Assembly: GCA_045579705.1 (NCBI GenBank)
Contig: JAZNMP010000002.1
Coordinates: forward strand, 1-64,000
From: Lachnocurva sp045579705
GTDB taxonomy: Bacteria; Bacillota; Clostridia; Lachnospirales; Lachnospiraceae
Direction: 5' to 3'
DNA length: 64,000 nucleotides
A model generated the notes under the pieces. It was not told the origin of the DNA and did not search any database. It was given only the letters and a program-made list of their open reading frames with translations. The position numbers and the translations under genes are program-made. Shown here piece after piece: positions 9,473 through 17,168 of the stretch (the first letter of the stretch is position 1; every line of letters begins with the position of its first letter).

Positions 9473-9800
9473 TCTGTGTTTTCTTATGAAATCTTGAAGA
9501 AACACAGAGTTTTAAGGAAGGCTGTGCAGCCTTAGCTACGTAGTTTCTGCGTTCTATGCGAGATACTGCTTAAAACACAGAATTTCAAGCTTGTAGTAGA
9601 CTTTGTAATCTGTGAAGTTCTGCGTTTTTGAAGATAAATGTAAGAATACACAGAGATTACATGTGGTGGCCGTCTGGAGTATTACAGAAAGTCTGTGCAT
9701 TCTAGAGAATTGGAAATATAACACAGACTTTAAGAGTTGGATCAGGACTTACGAGCTGTAAAACTCTGTTTTTTTGATTATTTATGTTTAAAACACAGAA
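9473..9800. repeat. series of TCTGTG/CACAGA stem-loop modules (copy A)
   Basis: Repeated inverted pairs: TCTGTGTT (9473-9480) with AACACAGA (9501-9508); AAAGTCTGTG (9688-9697) with CACAGACTTT (9722-9731), a perfect 10-bp stem; and less regular pairs between them. The same series is at 54178-54425 with one module fewer, so whole modules appear to be gained or lost. Confidence 0.7.
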
Positions 9801-9810
9801 AAGCCATTCT

Positions 9811-9825
9811 TGCGGCGTAGCCGCA
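9811..9825. repeat. GNA mini-hairpin (TGCGGC-GTA-GCCGCA)
   Basis: Second copy of the mini-hairpin in copy A. The arms are unchanged and only the middle loop base differs (GTA for GCA), as expected if the stem is the conserved part. Confidence 0.72.
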
Positions 9826-9843
9826 CTTGCTTTTTGTTACTTT

Positions 9844-10065
9844 GGTATAGGGAAATAGATTGATATAAAGGAATTCCCAATACACCGCGGAGCCAACAAG
9901 CTTGATTTATGTACTCTGGTATAGGGAATTAGCTTGATATAGAGAAATTCCCAATACAAAGCGGAGCTGACAAGCTAGATTTAGGTACCAAGGTATAGGG
10001 AAATAGCTTGATATGGAGGAATTACCAAAACAAAGCGGAGCTAACAAGCTTGATTTAGGTATTTT
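9844..10065. repeat. tandem array of three 74-nt units (copy A)
   Basis: Units start at 9844, 9918 and 9992, each exactly 74 nt. The shared core is GGTATAGGGAA, then AGCTTGATATAGAGG, then a TTCCCAATAC-like block, then GCGGAGCTgACAAGCT. GGGAA and TTCCC can pair within a unit, and so can AGCTTG and CAAGCT. A diverged fourth unit (10066-10104) closes the array. The same unit recurs in copies B and C. Confidence 0.88.
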
Positions 10066-10182
10066 AGTATTGTGAAATGCATAGAAATTTGGAAATTACC
10101 TATAAAACCGCTTAATTAAGGTTCTCGCAGTTCCAGTAGCGAGCATGCGAGCGTTTAATTCTAGAAATTTTTGCATATTAAA

Positions 10183-10259
10183 AGCGCCGAGCCGGTGAAA
10201 CATCGTTTTTGTTTCGTTTCTAGAAACAAAAACAATGTTTCAAACCGATGATCGGCGCT
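10183..10259. repeat. 77-nt giant hairpin (copy A)
   Basis: Outer arms AGCGCCGA (10183-10190) and TCGGCGCT (10252-10259), then CGGT/ACCG, GAAACAT/ATGTTTC and GTTTTTGTTTC/GAAACAAAAAC, closing on a 7-nt loop at 10216-10222. This gives about 30 bp of stem with one internal loop and one C/A mismatch. A hairpin of identical length is at 58469-58545. No T-tract follows on the plus strand. Confidence 0.85.
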
Positions 10260-10360
10260 AATATAAGCAAAATAAAAAATTACAACGCCCGCATCAAGCT
10301 ATCGCTGATCGGCGCTAATATAAGCAAAATTACAAATTACAACACTTACATCAAGATTTC
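10249..10360. repeat. imperfect 57-bp direct duplication at the pilZ 3' end
   Basis: TGATCGGCGCTAATATAAGC occurs at 10249 and again at 10306, followed in both copies by similar AAAAT/TTACAAC sequence. The second copy reaches the stop codon of pilZ (10351-10353 on the minus strand), so the repeat abuts or supplies the last codons of that gene. Confidence 0.7.
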
Positions 10361-10707
10361 TTATTCTTCTTATTTTCAAGCATTTCGTAAATCTGAATCT
10401 TTAGAGCATCAGAATCCTGCATGCCGACGAAGATGCAGCCATAGTGGAAGTTGCCGTCTTCTGCTTCATTTTTTCTGATTACTTTAAAGATGGTCTGGAG
10501 CTTCTCGCCTGTCCATATTGTAATGAAAGCAGTGAAAGTTGCTCCGATGGCAAAATCGTAGTCGGATTCAAATCCGATTCCACCCTTTGAAATATCAAGG
10601 GTCTTTACCTTCAAATAACGCACGGTGGTCATGTCTTCCTGGTCAATTCTTTCGACTTCGATTTCAACTGCTATGTCTAGTCGGTTAAAACGTCTTTTTT
10701 CATCCAT
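10351..10707 (-). CDS. PilZ-domain protein (c-di-GMP receptor)
   Basis: 118 residues, essentially a single PilZ domain. PilZ domains bind cyclic di-GMP through an RxxxR motif and a D/NxSxxG motif. Here these are RRFNR at residues 5-9 and DISKGG at about residues 38-43. Binding changes the activity of partner proteins in motility, adhesion or exopolysaccharide production; the partner is not evident. It is a single-gene unit with its own promoter at 10746-10775. Its last codons touch the duplicated end of the copy A repeat. Confidence 0.9.
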   Translation of the reverse strand: MDEKRRFNRLDIAVEIEVERIDQEDMTTVRYLKVKTLDISKGGIGFESDYDFAIGATFTAFITIWTGEKLQTIFKVIRKNEAEDGNFHYGCIFVGMQDSDALKIQIYEMLENKKNKKS

Positions 10708-10745
10708 AATACAAAAACCCCTTTCAGTTATTCTTATCTAAATTT

Positions 10746-10775
10746 ATTATAGTATCTACCTATATTAAGTTTCAA
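10746..10775 (-). promoter_or_regulatory. predicted promoter of the PilZ gene
   Basis: Read on the minus strand: TTGAAA (10775-10770), 18-nt spacer, TATAAT (10751-10746). The start codon is 39 nt past the -10. A GGGG-rich ribosome site lies in between. Confidence 0.7.
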
Positions 10776-10828
10776 TCCTTGATTCTTCTTTTCTACTGTG
10801 CTAATCTTGAAAAAGTGTTTGATTTTAT

Positions 10829-10844
10829 AAGCGATAACTCGCTT
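10829..10844 (+). promoter_or_regulatory. short hairpin in the pheS leader
   Basis: AAGCGA-TAAC-TCGCTT forms a small stem-loop about 30 nt before pheS. There is no T-tract, and the leader is too short for a T-box riboswitch. Its function is unknown and it may be incidental. Confidence 0.35.
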
Positions 10845-10874
10845 TAAATAGAAATATAGGAGAGATTTTAAGAG

Positions 10875-11897
10875 ATGATGAAAGACGAATTAGAACAGAT
10901 CAAAGCCAAAGCTTTGGGTCAGATTGAGGAGGCAAAGAACCTCGATGCTCTTAATGACATTCGAGTTTCTATCCTTGGTAAGAAGGGTGAACTCAAGGAT
11001 ATTCTTCGTTCTATGAAGGATGTATCACCAGAAGAGAGACCTAATGTTGGTAAGATGGTTAACGAAGTTAGAGATTCCATCGAAGAGAAATTGCTTGCTG
11101 CAAAGAATAGCTTGGAAGAAAAAGCATTGAATGCAAAACTTGCTGCTGAGACTATTGATGTAACACTTCCAGCTAAAACACATAAAATAGGTAAAGCACA
11201 TCCTAACTTTAAGGTTCTCGAGGAAGTAGAGAGAATCTTTACTGGAATGGGATACGAAGTTGTAGATGGTCCTGAAATTGAGAAGGATTACTATAACTTT
11301 GAAGCTTTGAATATTCCTGCTAATCACCCTGCAAAGGACGAGCAGGATACTTTCTATATTAATAAAGATATCTTACTTAGAACACAGACTTCTCCTGTAC
11401 AGGTTCGTGAGATGGAAAAGGGCAAGCTCCCAATCCGTATGATCGCACCTGGTAGAGTATTCCGTTCTGACGAAGTAGATGCTACACATTCTCCATCATT
11501 CCACCAGATTGAAGGAATGGTTATCGATAAGAATGTTACTTTTGCTGACCTTAAAGGAACACTCGAAACATTTGCAAAGGAATTCCTCGGTGCTGATACT
11601 AAGGTTAAATTCCGTCCTCATCATTTCCCATTTACAGAACCATCTGCAGAGATGGACGTTTCTTGCTTTAAGTGTGGTGGTAAAGGCTGCCGCTTCTGCA
11701 AGGGCGAAGGTTGGATTGAAATCTTAGGATGTGGAATGGTTCATCCTAGAGTTCTCGAAATGAGTGGAATTGATCCAAACGTATACTCTGGATTCGCATT
11801 TGGAATCGGTCTAGAAAGAATCACATTGCTTAAATATGAAATCGATGATATGCGCCTTCTTTATGAGAACGACGTTAGATTCTTAGATCAGTTTTAA
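10875..11897 (+). CDS. pheS: phenylalanine-tRNA ligase alpha subunit
   Basis: 340 residues, full length. With PheT it forms the alpha2-beta2 enzyme that charges tRNA-Phe. The N-terminal coiled-coil arm (about residues 1-90) precedes the class II catalytic core: GPEIEKDYYNFEALNIPANHP region, motif 2 with RMIAPGRVFRSDEVDATHSPSF, and motif 3 with GFAFGIGLERITLLKY. A CFKCGGKGCRFCKGEGWIE segment is typical of bacterial PheS. The start is ATG-ATG at 10875, with TAGGAGA upstream. It leads a tightly spaced operon pheS-pheT-queA-lgt. The leader is short, with no T-box seen. Confidence 0.97.
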   Translation: MMKDELEQIKAKALGQIEEAKNLDALNDIRVSILGKKGELKDILRSMKDVSPEERPNVGKMVNEVRDSIEEKLLAAKNSLEEKALNAKLAAETIDVTLPAKTHKIGKAHPNFKVLEEVERIFTGMGYEVVDGPEIEKDYYNFEALNIPANHPAKDEQDTFYINKDILLRTQTSPVQVREMEKGKLPIRMIAPGRVFRSDEVDATHSPSFHQIEGMVIDKNVTFADLKGTLETFAKEFLGADTKVKFRPHHFPFTEPSAEMDVSCFKCGGKGCRFCKGEGWIEILGCGMVHPRVLEMSGIDPNVYSGFAFGIGLERITLLKYEIDDMRLLYENDVRFLDQF

Positions 11898-11916
11898 TTA
11901 GAAGGAGAGTAGAGTT

Positions 11917-14334
11917 TTGAGAACATCATTAAATTGGATTAAAGACTTGGTGCCAGGCCTTTCCTGCACACCAAAGGAATATATGGATAAGATGACACTT
12001 TCTGGTTCAAAGGTTGAATTCTATGAAGAGTTCGACAGAGATTTGGACAAGATAGTAGTTGGACAGGTGGATTCTATTGAAAAGCATCCAGATGCTGACA
12101 AACTTGTAATCTGCCAGGTTAATATCGGAAGCGAGAAAGTACAGATCGTAACAGGTGCTCCAAATGTTGCAGAGGGAGTAAAGGTTCCTGTAGTACTTTC
12201 AGGCGGAAGAGTAGCAGGTGGACACGATGGGGAAAAAGTTCCTGGCGGTGTTAAGATTAATGCCGGAAAACTTCGTGGAGTCCCTTCATATGGAATGATG
12301 TGTTCTATCGAAGAGCTTGGTTCTGATAGAAACTTCTTCCCAGATGCTCCTGAATATGGTCTCTATATCCTTCCAGAGGATACAGAAATCGGAGCAGACG
12401 TACCAGAGCTTCTCGGACTTCGTGACTGTGCTATTGAATATGAAATTACATCTAACAGAGTTGATTGCTACTCTGTACTTGGAATTGCCAGAGAAGCTGC
12501 AGCTACTTTTGGCCTTAAGTTTGTACCTCCAGTTGTTCCTGAAACAGGAAATGACGAAGATGTAAACGATATGGTAAAGGTTACTGTAAAAGATTCTAAC
12601 CTTTGCAGAAGATATACAGCACGTGCACTTAAGAACGTTCATATCGCTCCATCACCAAAGTGGATGCAGAACAGACTTCGTTCGCAGGGTATCAGACCTA
12701 TCAACAACCTCGTAGATATCACAAACTATGTAATGCTTGAGTATGGTCAGCCAATGCACGCTTATGATCTTTCAACTATCGATGGAAATGAAATCATCGT
12801 AGACTGTGCAAAGGATGGAGAGAAGTTCGTAACTCTCGATGGTGTTGAGAGAGAACTTGATTCAAAGACTATCATGATTAATGATGCTTCTAAGCACATC
12901 GGAATCGCTGGTATCATGGGTGGCGAAAACACTATGATTACAGAAGATGTAGATGTAGTTCTCTTTGAGTCAGCTTGTTTCGATGGAACAAATATCAGAC
13001 TTAGTTCAAAGAGACTTGGTCATAGAACAGATGCTTCAGGTATCTTTGAAAAAGGCTTGGATCCAAACAACGCTATCCTTGCTATCAATCGTGCTTGTGC
13101 TCTTGCAGAAGAAATCGGAGCAGGTACTGTTGTAGGTGGAGTAGTTGATGTATACGGAAACCCTATGGAAGACAAAGAACTTCCATTTGAACCAGAAAGA
13201 TATAACAAGCTTCTCGGAACTGATATTGATAAAGAAACTCAGCTTGGATATCTCAAAGCTATTGACATCGGATATGATGAAACTAGAAATATGCTTCTCA
13301 TTCCTTCATGGAGACAGGATCTGGTTTCTTATGCTGATATCGCAGAAGAAGTTGCCAGATTCTATGGATATGACAAGATTCCAACAACTCTTCCTAGCGG
13401 AGAGGCTACTGCCGGCAAGCTGAGCTACGAAGGCAGAATCGATAAAATTTGCCGTGAGACAGCAGAGTACTGTGGATTCTCACAGGCTATGACATATTCA
13501 TTTGAAAGTAAAAAAGTATATGATAAGCTTTTGATTCCAGAAGGAGATACACTTAGAAATGCTATCGAAATCTCTAACCCATTGGGTGAAGATTACAGCA
13601 TTATGAGAACAATTTCTCTGAATGGAATGCTTACATCACTTTCAACAAACTACAATAGACGTAATCCGGAAGCGTCACTTTATGAGATTGGAAATATCTA
13701 TCTCGCAAAGGAACTTCCACTTACAGAGCTTCCTGATGAAAGAAAGCAGCTTACTCTCGGATTCTACGGAGATGGCGATTTCTTCGATATGAAGGGTACT
13801 GTAGAAGAAATCCTTCGTGTTGTAGGAATGGATGATAAGATTACTTATGATCCAAATGCTGGAAAGACATTCCTTCATCCAGGTAGACAGGCAAATATCC
13901 TCTACGAAGGTGAAGTAATCGGATTTATCGGTGAAGTACATCCATTGGTTCTTAAGAACTACAAGATTGGTACAAAAGTATATGTATGTGACATTGATAT
14001 GCCACACGTTTATGAGAAGGCTAATTTCGATAAGAAGTTCGTAGGTATCAACAACTACCCGGCTTCAAATAGAGATATCGCTCTCGTAGTACCAAAGAAT
14101 GTACTTGCGCAGAATATTGAAGATGTCTTCGAAAAAATGGGCGGCGAATTCATGGAAGAGTACAAGCTCTTCGACCTTTATGAAGGCGACCAGATTGAAG
14201 ATGGATTTAAATCTATGGCTTATTCACTTAAGTTCAGAGCTAAGGATAGAAACCTTGCAGACACAGATGTAAACACAGCTTTGGATGCAATTATGAATGG
14301 TCTAAAGAAAATTGGAGTTGAACTTAGAAAATAA
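11917..14334 (+). CDS. pheT: phenylalanine-tRNA ligase beta subunit
   Basis: 805 residues, the usual bacterial size. The domains follow the known order: tRNA-binding EMAP-like domain (about 40-150, with IVTGAPNVAEGVKVPV), B3/B4 editing region (about 210-380), B5, catalytic-like core, and a C-terminal anticodon-binding ferredoxin-fold domain (about 710-805, NNYPASNRDIALVVPKN and the SLKFRAKDRNLAD motif). The start is TTG at 11917, placed 8 nt after GAAGGAGAG, and I see no better start. The stop codon overlaps the next start by one base (TAATG), suggesting translational coupling to queA. Confidence 0.96.
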   Translation: MRTSLNWIKDLVPGLSCTPKEYMDKMTLSGSKVEFYEEFDRDLDKIVVGQVDSIEKHPDADKLVICQVNIGSEKVQIVTGAPNVAEGVKVPVVLSGGRVAGGHDGEKVPGGVKINAGKLRGVPSYGMMCSIEELGSDRNFFPDAPEYGLYILPEDTEIGADVPELLGLRDCAIEYEITSNRVDCYSVLGIAREAAATFGLKFVPPVVPETGNDEDVNDMVKVTVKDSNLCRRYTARALKNVHIAPSPKWMQNRLRSQGIRPINNLVDITNYVMLEYGQPMHAYDLSTIDGNEIIVDCAKDGEKFVTLDGVERELDSKTIMINDASKHIGIAGIMGGENTMITEDVDVVLFESACFDGTNIRLSSKRLGHRTDASGIFEKGLDPNNAILAINRACALAEEIGAGTVVGGVVDVYGNPMEDKELPFEPERYNKLLGTDIDKETQLGYLKAIDIGYDETRNMLLIPSWRQDLVSYADIAEEVARFYGYDKIPTTLPSGEATAGKLSYEGRIDKICRETAEYCGFSQAMTYSFESKKVYDKLLIPEGDTLRNAIEISNPLGEDYSIMRTISLNGMLTSLSTNYNRRNPEASLYEIGNIYLAKELPLTELPDERKQLTLGFYGDGDFFDMKGTVEEILRVVGMDDKITYDPNAGKTFLHPGRQANILYEGEVIGFIGEVHPLVLKNYKIGTKVYVCDIDMPHVYEKANFDKKFVGINNYPASNRDIALVVPKNVLAQNIEDVFEKMGGEFMEEYKLFDLYEGDQIEDGFKSMAYSLKFRAKDRNLADTDVNTALDAIMNGLKKIGVELRK

Positions 14335-15401
14335 TGGAACAGAGTAATGAAAAAGTAATGCTTCTTTCGGATTACGATTATTACCTTCCGGAAGAGCTCA
14401 TAGCCCAGGATCCTCTCGAGAAGAGATCAGATTCTAGAATGATGGTTCTCGATAGAGAGACTGGCGAATTTTGGCATAGACATTTTTACGATCTCCTGGA
14501 GTACTTAGAGCCAGGAGATTGTCTAGTCATCAATAATACAAAGGTTATCCCGGCCAGACTTCTCGGAGCCAGAGAGGGAACAGGCGGAAAAGTAGAAGTG
14601 CTTCTATTGAATCGTAAATCAGATACTGATTGGGAAACGCTTGTAAAACCTGGTAAGAAGTGTCGTGTTGGAGATCGACTCGAGTTTGGTGATGGCTTAC
14701 TTAAAGCAGAGGTTATGGAAGTACTTCCTGATGGAAATAGAATCATCCGTTTCTACTTCGAGGGAATCTTTGAAGAAATTCTCGACAAGCTCGGACAGAT
14801 GCCTATTCCACCTTATATTCATCATCAGTTAAAGGAGAGAGAACGTTATAATACCGTATACGCGAAATATGACGGTTCTGCAGCTGCACCTACAGCTGGA
14901 CTTCACTTTACAAAGGAACTCCTTCAGCAGGTAAAAGATAAAGGAGTAGATATAGCTGAAGTAACTCTCCATGTTGGTCTAGGAACTTTTAGACCTGTAA
15001 AGGAAGACAATGTATTAGAACATGAAATGCATTCAGAATTCTACCAGGTTACAGAAGAAGCGGCTGAGAAGATCAACCGTGCTCATGACAATGGTCATAG
15101 AGTTATTACAGTAGGAACTACATCTACACGTACGGTAGAAACAGTAGCTGACGAAGATGGACGTATGAAGGCAGCCAGTGGTTGGACACAGATTTTTATC
15201 TATCCTGGATATAAATTTAAAGTTATCGATGGCTTGATTACAAACTTCCACCTGCCTAAGTCTACACTTATCATGCTCGTTTCTGCACTTGCCGGCAGAG
15301 AGCATGTGTTGAAGGCTTATGAAGAGGCTGTAAAGGAAAAATACAGATTCTTCAGTTTTGGTGATGCCATGCTTTTGATGAATGGCTTGTCAGACAGATA
15401 G
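14334..15401 (+). CDS. queA: S-adenosylmethionine:tRNA ribosyltransferase-isomerase
   Basis: 355 residues. QueA transfers and isomerises the ribose of SAM onto preQ1 in tRNA to give epoxyqueuosine, the penultimate step of queuosine synthesis. Recognised by YYLPEELIAQDPLEKRSDSR near the start, VINNTKVIPARLLG, the TAGLHFTKELL block, HVGLGTFRPV, and the C-terminal LITNFHLPKSTLIMLVSALAG. The annotated ATG overlaps the pheT stop by one base; the family usually begins near residue 9, so an internal ATG is possible. No other queuosine gene is in the window. Confidence 0.96.
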   Translation: MEQSNEKVMLLSDYDYYLPEELIAQDPLEKRSDSRMMVLDRETGEFWHRHFYDLLEYLEPGDCLVINNTKVIPARLLGAREGTGGKVEVLLLNRKSDTDWETLVKPGKKCRVGDRLEFGDGLLKAEVMEVLPDGNRIIRFYFEGIFEEILDKLGQMPIPPYIHHQLKERERYNTVYAKYDGSAAAPTAGLHFTKELLQQVKDKGVDIAEVTLHVGLGTFRPVKEDNVLEHEMHSEFYQVTEEAAEKINRAHDNGHRVITVGTTSTRTVETVADEDGRMKAASGWTQIFIYPGYKFKVIDGLITNFHLPKSTLIMLVSALAGREHVLKAYEEAVKEKYRFFSFGDAMLLMNGLSDR

Positions 15402-15417
15402 TTTCAAAGGACATATT

Positions 15418-16290
15418 ATGAATGACACAATTATTTTTCCGAATTTACATATAACACTAAATTCGGTTGGCAGAAATGTTCAGATCTTTAACTTAAATAT
15501 CGCATTTTACGGTATTGTTATAGCTCTCGGAATGATGCTTGGTTCGGTGGTGATTCTTCGTGAGGCAAAGAGGAGAGAAATGAATGAGGATAATATCCTG
15601 GATGTTATCATCTTCTCGCTCGTCTTTGGCATAGTAGGCGCCAGACTGTATTACGTCGTATTCTCGTGGGATTTGTATCGAGAGAATTTGCTGAGTATCT
15701 TTAACATCAGAGAGGGCGGTCTAGCAATCTATGGAGGCGTTATCGCTGGTATCGTGACGGCGCTCATCGTGTGCAGGGTGAAGCGAATCAGTTTCCTCGA
15801 AGTGGCAGATGTCTGTATTCTCGGGCTTCCACTTGGACAGGCCATCGGCCGTTGGGGTAACTTCTTCAACCGTGAAGCGTTTGGTCGTTACACAGATAAT
15901 CTGTTTGCGATGCAGATTCCTCTGAACCAGGTTCGTTCTATGGATGATGTTACGAAGGAAATGATTAACCACGCTGAAGTTATCAAACACACGACATTTA
16001 TCAGCGTGCACCCGACTTTCCTATATGAGTCAATGTGGTGCCTGGTGGTTTTTGCGGTCCTTATATTGCTCCGTAACAGAACTAGATTTACGGGCGAACA
16101 GCTCCTTCGTTATCTGTTCCTGTATGCTTTGGGCAGATTCTTTATCGAAGGCCTTCGAACAGATCAGCTTCTGCTTTGGGGCACGCATATCCCGGTATCA
16201 AAAGCGCTGGCTGGTGTGATAGTGGTACTGAGTGGTGCGACTTATATATTCGTAATGATTCGTCAGAAGAAACTTGAGAAAACTAAATAG
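15418..16290 (+). CDS. lgt: prolipoprotein diacylglyceryl transferase
   Basis: 290 residues from the ATG at 15418, which has AAAGGA seven bases upstream; an ATG at 15382 in frame lacks a ribosome site and would overlap queA. This membrane enzyme moves diacylglyceryl from phosphatidylglycerol onto the lipobox Cys of prelipoproteins, such as the one at 2279-4450. It has seven hydrophobic segments. The Lgt signature GRWGNFFNREAFG is present, with GARLYYV and the C-terminal GRFFIEGLRTDQL. It is the last gene of the pheS operon and is followed by a strong terminator. Confidence 0.95.
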   Translation: MNDTIIFPNLHITLNSVGRNVQIFNLNIAFYGIVIALGMMLGSVVILREAKRREMNEDNILDVIIFSLVFGIVGARLYYVVFSWDLYRENLLSIFNIREGGLAIYGGVIAGIVTALIVCRVKRISFLEVADVCILGLPLGQAIGRWGNFFNREAFGRYTDNLFAMQIPLNQVRSMDDVTKEMINHAEVIKHTTFISVHPTFLYESMWCLVVFAVLILLRNRTRFTGEQLLRYLFLYALGRFFIEGLRTDQLLLWGTHIPVSKALAGVIVVLSGATYIFVMIRQKKLEKTK

Positions 16291-16307
16291 TTATTAGACG
16301 TATATTT

Positions 16308-16367
16308 AGACGTCCTCTACGGAAACTAATCGTGGCATTAGTTCGATGTAGAGGGCGTCTTTTTTTA
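16308..16367 (+). terminator. rho-independent terminator after lgt
   Basis: AGACGtCCTCTAC (16308-16320) pairs with GTAGAGGgCGTCT (16348-16360), with a nested ACTAAT/ATTAGT stem in the loop, followed by a run of T to 16367. Confidence 0.88.
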
Positions 16368-16572
16368 TGAAAAAAATTAATTGAAGTTTTAGAAATGCCT
16401 TAAATCAGCCATATATAGCACTATCTTGTAATGGGATAACGCACCACCACTAGATATAGTGTTGATTCTATTTTGGGATTTCCCTCCACCATTCCTCCAC
16501 CTCGAAAAACCCTGAATTTATGGGATTTGGGGCTTGAAATAAACTCCATTTCGTTCTAAAATAAGCTAACAA

Positions 16573-16626
16573 GTGGTTATTAGTGGTGACAAGTGGTAGA
16601 AAGTGGTGGATAAGTTGAAAACGTGG
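16573..16626 (+). promoter_or_regulatory. MraZ operator: GTGG repeats at 10-bp spacing
   Basis: GTGG occurs at 16573, 16583, 16593, 16603 and 16623, so five of six consecutive 10-bp steps are filled. MraZ is known to bind its own promoter at short TGG-containing direct repeats with this spacing. The array overlaps the -35 element of the predicted mraZ promoter, as expected for autorepression. GTGGTT-GATAA-AACCAC (16623-16639) can also form a hairpin. Confidence 0.82.
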
Positions 16627-16645
16627 TTGATAAAACCACAATAAT
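16615..16645 (+). promoter_or_regulatory. predicted promoter of the division cluster
   Basis: TTGAAA (16615-16620) and AATAAT (16640-16645) with a long 19-nt spacer, placed within the GTGG operator and 65 nt before the mraZ ATG. The spacing is not ideal, so a neighbouring start site is possible. Confidence 0.45.
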
Positions 16646-16710
16646 TTTAAAGTTATCCACAATTTCACCTAAAAAGCCAAGTTTTTAGATGAGAAAGGAG
16701 GACGTGCCAT

Positions 16711-17148
16711 ATGTTTATGGGAGAATTTAATCATTCTATAGATGCTAAAGGCCGCCTTATTATTCCATCTAAATTGCGTGACCAGCTTGGTGAAACCTTT
16801 GTAATCACAAAAGGTTTGGACGGATGTCTCTTTATTTACACGAATGACGAATGGCAGAATATCGAAAAGAAATTCCGCGAAGTACCACTAACTACTAAAG
16901 ATGCTCGTAAGTTCTCACGATTCTTCTTTGCAGGAGCTTCTCAGATGGAGATCGACAAGCAGGGCAGAATCCTCATTCCTTCTCTCCTTCGTGAGTTCGC
17001 CGGACTACAGAAAGAAGTAGTTTTAGTTGGAGTTCTCGACAGAGTGGAAGTTTGGGATAAAGACAAGTGGGAGAACAACATCGATTTTGATGATGACGAC
17101 ATGGACGAGATTGCAGAGCATATGGCAGAGCTCGGTGTTGGTATCTAA
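16711..17148 (+). CDS. mraZ: transcriptional regulator MraZ
   Basis: 145 residues, two tandem SpoVT/AbrB-like DNA-binding modules: the first has MGEFNHSIDAKGRLIIPSKLRDQL, the second MEIDKQGRILIPSLLREFAG. MraZ forms ring-shaped oligomers that repress the mra/dcw operon by binding repeats in the promoter; those repeats are visible at 16573-16626. The start ATG at 16711 follows GAAAGGAGG. First gene of the cell-division cluster. Confidence 0.96.
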   Translation: MFMGEFNHSIDAKGRLIIPSKLRDQLGETFVITKGLDGCLFIYTNDEWQNIEKKFREVPLTTKDARKFSRFFFAGASQMEIDKQGRILIPSLLREFAGLQKEVVLVGVLDRVEVWDKDKWENNIDFDDDDMDEIAEHMAELGVGI

Positions 17149-17168
17149 TTTTTAAAAGGTGATGAGTT

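Larger units (their letters stand above)
9311..10350. repeat. composite hairpin repeat, copy A (convergent M32 peptidase/pilZ junction)
   Basis: This gene-free stretch is collinear with parts of 53932-54890 (copy B) and 57998-58600 (copy C). In order it holds a 50-nt conserved lead (9311-9365), a GNA mini-hairpin (9424-9438), a run of TCTGTG/CACAGA stem-loops (9473-9800), a second GNA mini-hairpin (9811-9825), an array of 74-nt units (9844-10065) with a diverged end unit (10066-10104), and a 77-nt hairpin (10183-10259) with a partial 57-bp duplication. Relative to copy B it has one extra module at about 9517-9585. I see no credible protein in it. It sits between genes pointing at each other, as REP/BIME elements often do, but I do not recognise the family. 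Confidence 0.85.

Noticed and set aside
9253..9505. Short ORFs on both strands at the start of repeat copy A
   Set aside because: Their sequence is conserved with copy B at the nucleotide level, but frames are broken between copies, so the conservation is not coding.
10776..10874. T-box riboswitch before pheS
   Set aside because: The leader is under 100 nt and lacks the T-box sequence and the anti-terminator/terminator pair.
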